Shown: positions 6,401 through 6,635 of the stretch, piece by piece
Layout of the letters: every line of letters begins with the position of its first letter
How positions within the stretch are numbered: position 1 is the stretch's first letter
Source: CAYNVS01 sp964400725
GTDB lineage: Bacteria > Myxococcota_A > SURF-8 > CAYNVS01
Reading direction: 5' to 3'
Assembly (NCBI GenBank): GCA_964400725.1
Contig: CAYNVS010000090.1
Span: 1-6,635 of the forward strand
Length of the DNA stretch: 6,635 bases
Program-made: the position numbers and the translations under genes
The notes under the pieces: model-generated
What the model saw: the letters and a program-made list of their open reading frames with translations, nothing else
Database searches by the model: none
What the model was told of the DNA's origin: nothing

Positions 6401-6635
6401 CGTCCAAACCGACCCGATAAGCCTACGCGAGCATTTGCAGCTTGCGTATAACGCGACGTGGGATTGGAAGAAACCTCGAACCGGCTCTTTTGAAAATGGA
6501 GATTTAATATCTTTCATCCGCAATCATCAAATGGCTTGGGTTAAAACGCGCTTCATGTTCTCCTCAACGCCGGATGAGAACTCCCTTTTGGAGAGCCTTA
6601 AATCGTCCGTAAACTGGAACGGCTCCCACCTCTTT
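3423..6635 (+). CDS. C-terminal piece of the giant protein: TSP3-type Cys-rich region, runs off the window (1,071 codons seen)
   Basis: The frame is open from 3408 to the last base of the window; ATG 3423 is its first Met codon, preceded only by A-rich sequence, with no signal peptide. Residues 15-39 hold six cysteines (C15, C23, C29, C32, C38, C39). Residues about 45-410 are AT-rich, with few cysteines and many Asn, Tyr, Ile and Lys, beta-rich in appearance. Acidic TSP3-type segments follow at about 415-430 (DCDLDGIP...KDKCPD), 643-699 (DKDNDGVGDECDNC, then NxDQ, then HDGLPNNLDKDNGFC) and 781-859 (CYCDYDNDCIPD...DTCP, KCDNC, DSDEDGF, CDNCPC). Between the first two lies a Cys-rich region (about 455-615). 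A C-L-C...C-G-N-C cluster starts near 944. The visible end has Trp-rich helical sequence and no stop. The TSP3 class is clear from the consensus D-x-D-x-D-G-x-G-D-x-C-D-N-C; Ca2+ binding is inferred from the family. Without export from the N-terminal piece it could not reach the surface. Confidence 0.65.
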   Translation, partial: MYSPIKEENDSLTACNVNYDQNCPNGKYCSICKVSDRCCEIDYLRPLIFTKVTPTYSLVIINDYKDEGKDTSISDSFSGIKDTGEAGSHFIRIGVEMKVEAALINGSKYEKRDIDWANNVISEKLFSSMFFETNNDSYKFILRDEYSLIYNYVNILDIGIYDERYITKILGSSELFKLNDNFYGAYSKTNSKNSITITLGERILLASFYIKIVNSEYGNRYFKENDVGPYADVDNVGWITDIRNISLKYDPKNYTANQIEIKMHGDTTSGVPGYEYFTQNVGLVFNRFDNYVCDKANYSGKINKQSQCENFSVYAYLTSPSDTLGSLELSNVSAFKETNPNVSVQKVDDNNLISLKFLIKSHFQDEISCSDNFKENSDEYILSGNYSGCGSGYLSKNTNNDVDYNSNFCNNDSFDCDLDGIPKIKDKCPDIYSVHYAMDVEKSFSPTHYGDDRCLDLRSYARNLVEQLKWFFSQDCIDIRYEQLDGASPREALKNAICGSLDLAETCYNISQVCENLNSDFDHRHNWICNPFIVSNMDHQKCIPFNCDLYNNYANDCINEILDDWNSQQPGFCQEDCYYTDENICSYYSCDMNVLYQTYRFNCSYAEIDINKDSPTIVSPLKNIASFQTNVYCPSTALWKQYDKDNDGVGDECDNCVRDPNKDQANSAAHLGVKQGDACNQDINHDGLPNNLDKDNGFCTFTTSCSERLNNGKYMYPDAVKKCWPFSVGDGKPFVEYVSFEGEDANCKSSREKDVQKGCAGYDQQGNCLLPIDFFICGGGCYCDYDNDCIPDVYDTCPTVPNAPLPGQLIQDPGIKCDNCGSKDSDEDGFNADCDIFQSNPTDYYSQHPYCDNCPCVSNVRQKNIGGQKTVTYNDAGAEVVLGPTGDACESFVELQPYSRYWDDVNAATKLEFTPFELATPFWTYSGGGIEAPAYANDIVVQYCLCDGTDAVNPRCGNCQEDKDSLGSWKYLKLDDNRSFVEQGIPRIQNVEFVQTDPISLREHLQLAYNATWDWKKPRTGSFENGDLISFIRNHQMAWVKTRFMFSSTPDENSLLESLKSSVNWNGSHLF
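4665..4712 (+). repeat. TSP3-type acidic segment 1
   Basis: The frame encodes D-C-D-L-D-G-I-P followed by K-D-K-C-P-D, the D-x-D-G-I-P...D-x-C-P form seen in thrombospondin type 3 repeats. It is isolated in otherwise AT-rich, cysteine-containing sequence. Ca2+ binding is inferred from the family. Confidence 0.6.
5349..5519 (+). repeat. TSP3-type acidic segment 2, closest to consensus
   Basis: Begins D-K-D-N-D-G-V-G-D-E-C-D-N-C, an almost perfect TSP3 repeat, continues with the family's N-x-D-Q element, then G-D-A-C and a second, shorter unit H-D-G-L-P-N-N-L-D-K-D-N-G-F-C. The Asp/Asn residues at alternating positions are the expected Ca2+ ligands and the paired cysteines the expected disulfides. 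The change from AT-rich to GC-richer sequence happens at the left edge of this segment. Confidence 0.8.
5763..5999 (+). repeat. TSP3-type acidic segment 3, several degenerate units
   Basis: Units in order: C-Y-C-D-Y-D-N-D-C-I-P-D with D-T-C-P; K-C-D-N-C with D-S-D-E-D-G-F-N-A-D-C-D; and C-D-N-C-P-C-V-S-N. The last matches the common D-N-C-P-x-x-x-N ending of TSP3 units. Spacing between units varies, so the array is degenerate rather than a strict tandem repeat. The opening C-Y-C plus acidic run resembles 3315-3359 in the middle piece. Confidence 0.7.

Larger units (their letters stand above)
2160..6635 (+). pseudogene. Giant exported TSP3-repeat protein, interrupted by two in-frame stops, truncated by window edge
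   Basis: One frame runs 1,492 codons from the ATG at 2160 to the last base of the window with only two stops: TGA at codon 106 (2475-2477) and TAG at codon 416 (3405-3407). No frameshift is needed, and the other two forward frames hit stops within about 35 bases of each interruption. In order the frame encodes an export signal (1-27), a helical/AT-rich region to about 380, a C-Y-C plus acidic D-D-D-G-D-E-C segment (386-398), a small Cys cluster just after the second stop, a long AT-rich region of beta-like and Asn-rich sequence (about 440-830), then Cys-rich TSP3-type segments (about 836-851, 1064-1120, 1202-1280) and a further region to the edge. TSP3 repeats bind Ca2+ and are found in large secreted or outer-surface proteins. 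The gene follows its lipoprotein neighbour by four bases, so it belongs to the same operon. Both stops are one transition away from TGG (Trp), or from CGA (TGA) and CAG (TAG). Most likely a recently broken gene; readthrough, recoding or consensus error are alternatives. Confidence 0.7.

Noticed and set aside
5660..6407. Short frames on both strands within the TSP3 region
   Set aside because: They arise from the GAC/GGC/TGC codon pattern of the giant protein. Their translations are Arg-rich or lack domains, and the main frame has clear TSP3 motifs.
1..6635. CRISPR array, tRNA, rRNA or insertion sequence
   Set aside because: I saw no regularly spaced direct repeats, no cloverleaf with a conserved T-loop, no rRNA-like segments, and no transposase frame or terminal inverted repeats.

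Overview
The window looks like a piece of a free-living or environmental bacterial genome, probably from the deltaproteobacterial/Myxococcota-like groups. This is an inference, not a proof. It rests on three protein styles that co-occur often there: lipoproteins with Asp/Glu-rich linkers of the DGDE type, cysteine modules of the C-x6-C-x8-C kind fused to an FGE/SUMF1-like domain, and very long exported proteins with thrombospondin type 3 (TSP3) Ca2+-binding repeats. GC content is uneven: high in the first two genes, very AT-rich in the middle of the third, and intermediate at the right end.

Layout. Positions 1-464 hold no convincing gene. The first ~235 bases contain short hairpins and scattered stops. 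The AT-rich stretch after them carries a plausible sigma-70 promoter (about 358-402). From 465 three genes follow on the + strand with gaps of only 5 and 4 bases and good Shine-Dalgarno sites, so they are probably one operon: a 172-residue putative lipoprotein of unknown function (465-983), a 388-residue lipoprotein with two cysteine modules and a C-terminal FGE/SUMF1-like domain (989-2155), and a giant exported cysteine-rich TSP3-repeat protein that begins at 2160 and runs off the right edge at 6635.

The main oddity is the third gene. One reading frame stays open from 2160 to 6635 (1,492 codons) except for two in-frame stops, TGA at 2475-2477 and TAG at 3405-3407. Gene callers will report it as separate pieces (2160-2477, 2574-3407, 3423-6635), but the two inner pieces have no ribosome binding site or export signal of their own, and protein-like sequence continues across both stops in the same frame. 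The two upstream genes end on TGA and TAG, so a whole-genome code change is unlikely. The simplest reading is a recently inactivated gene carrying two nonsense substitutions; readthrough or consensus errors are the alternatives.

Taken together, all three products start with an export signal and a lipobox-like motif, which points to a cell-surface or periplasmic operon. No enzyme activity can be assigned with confidence.
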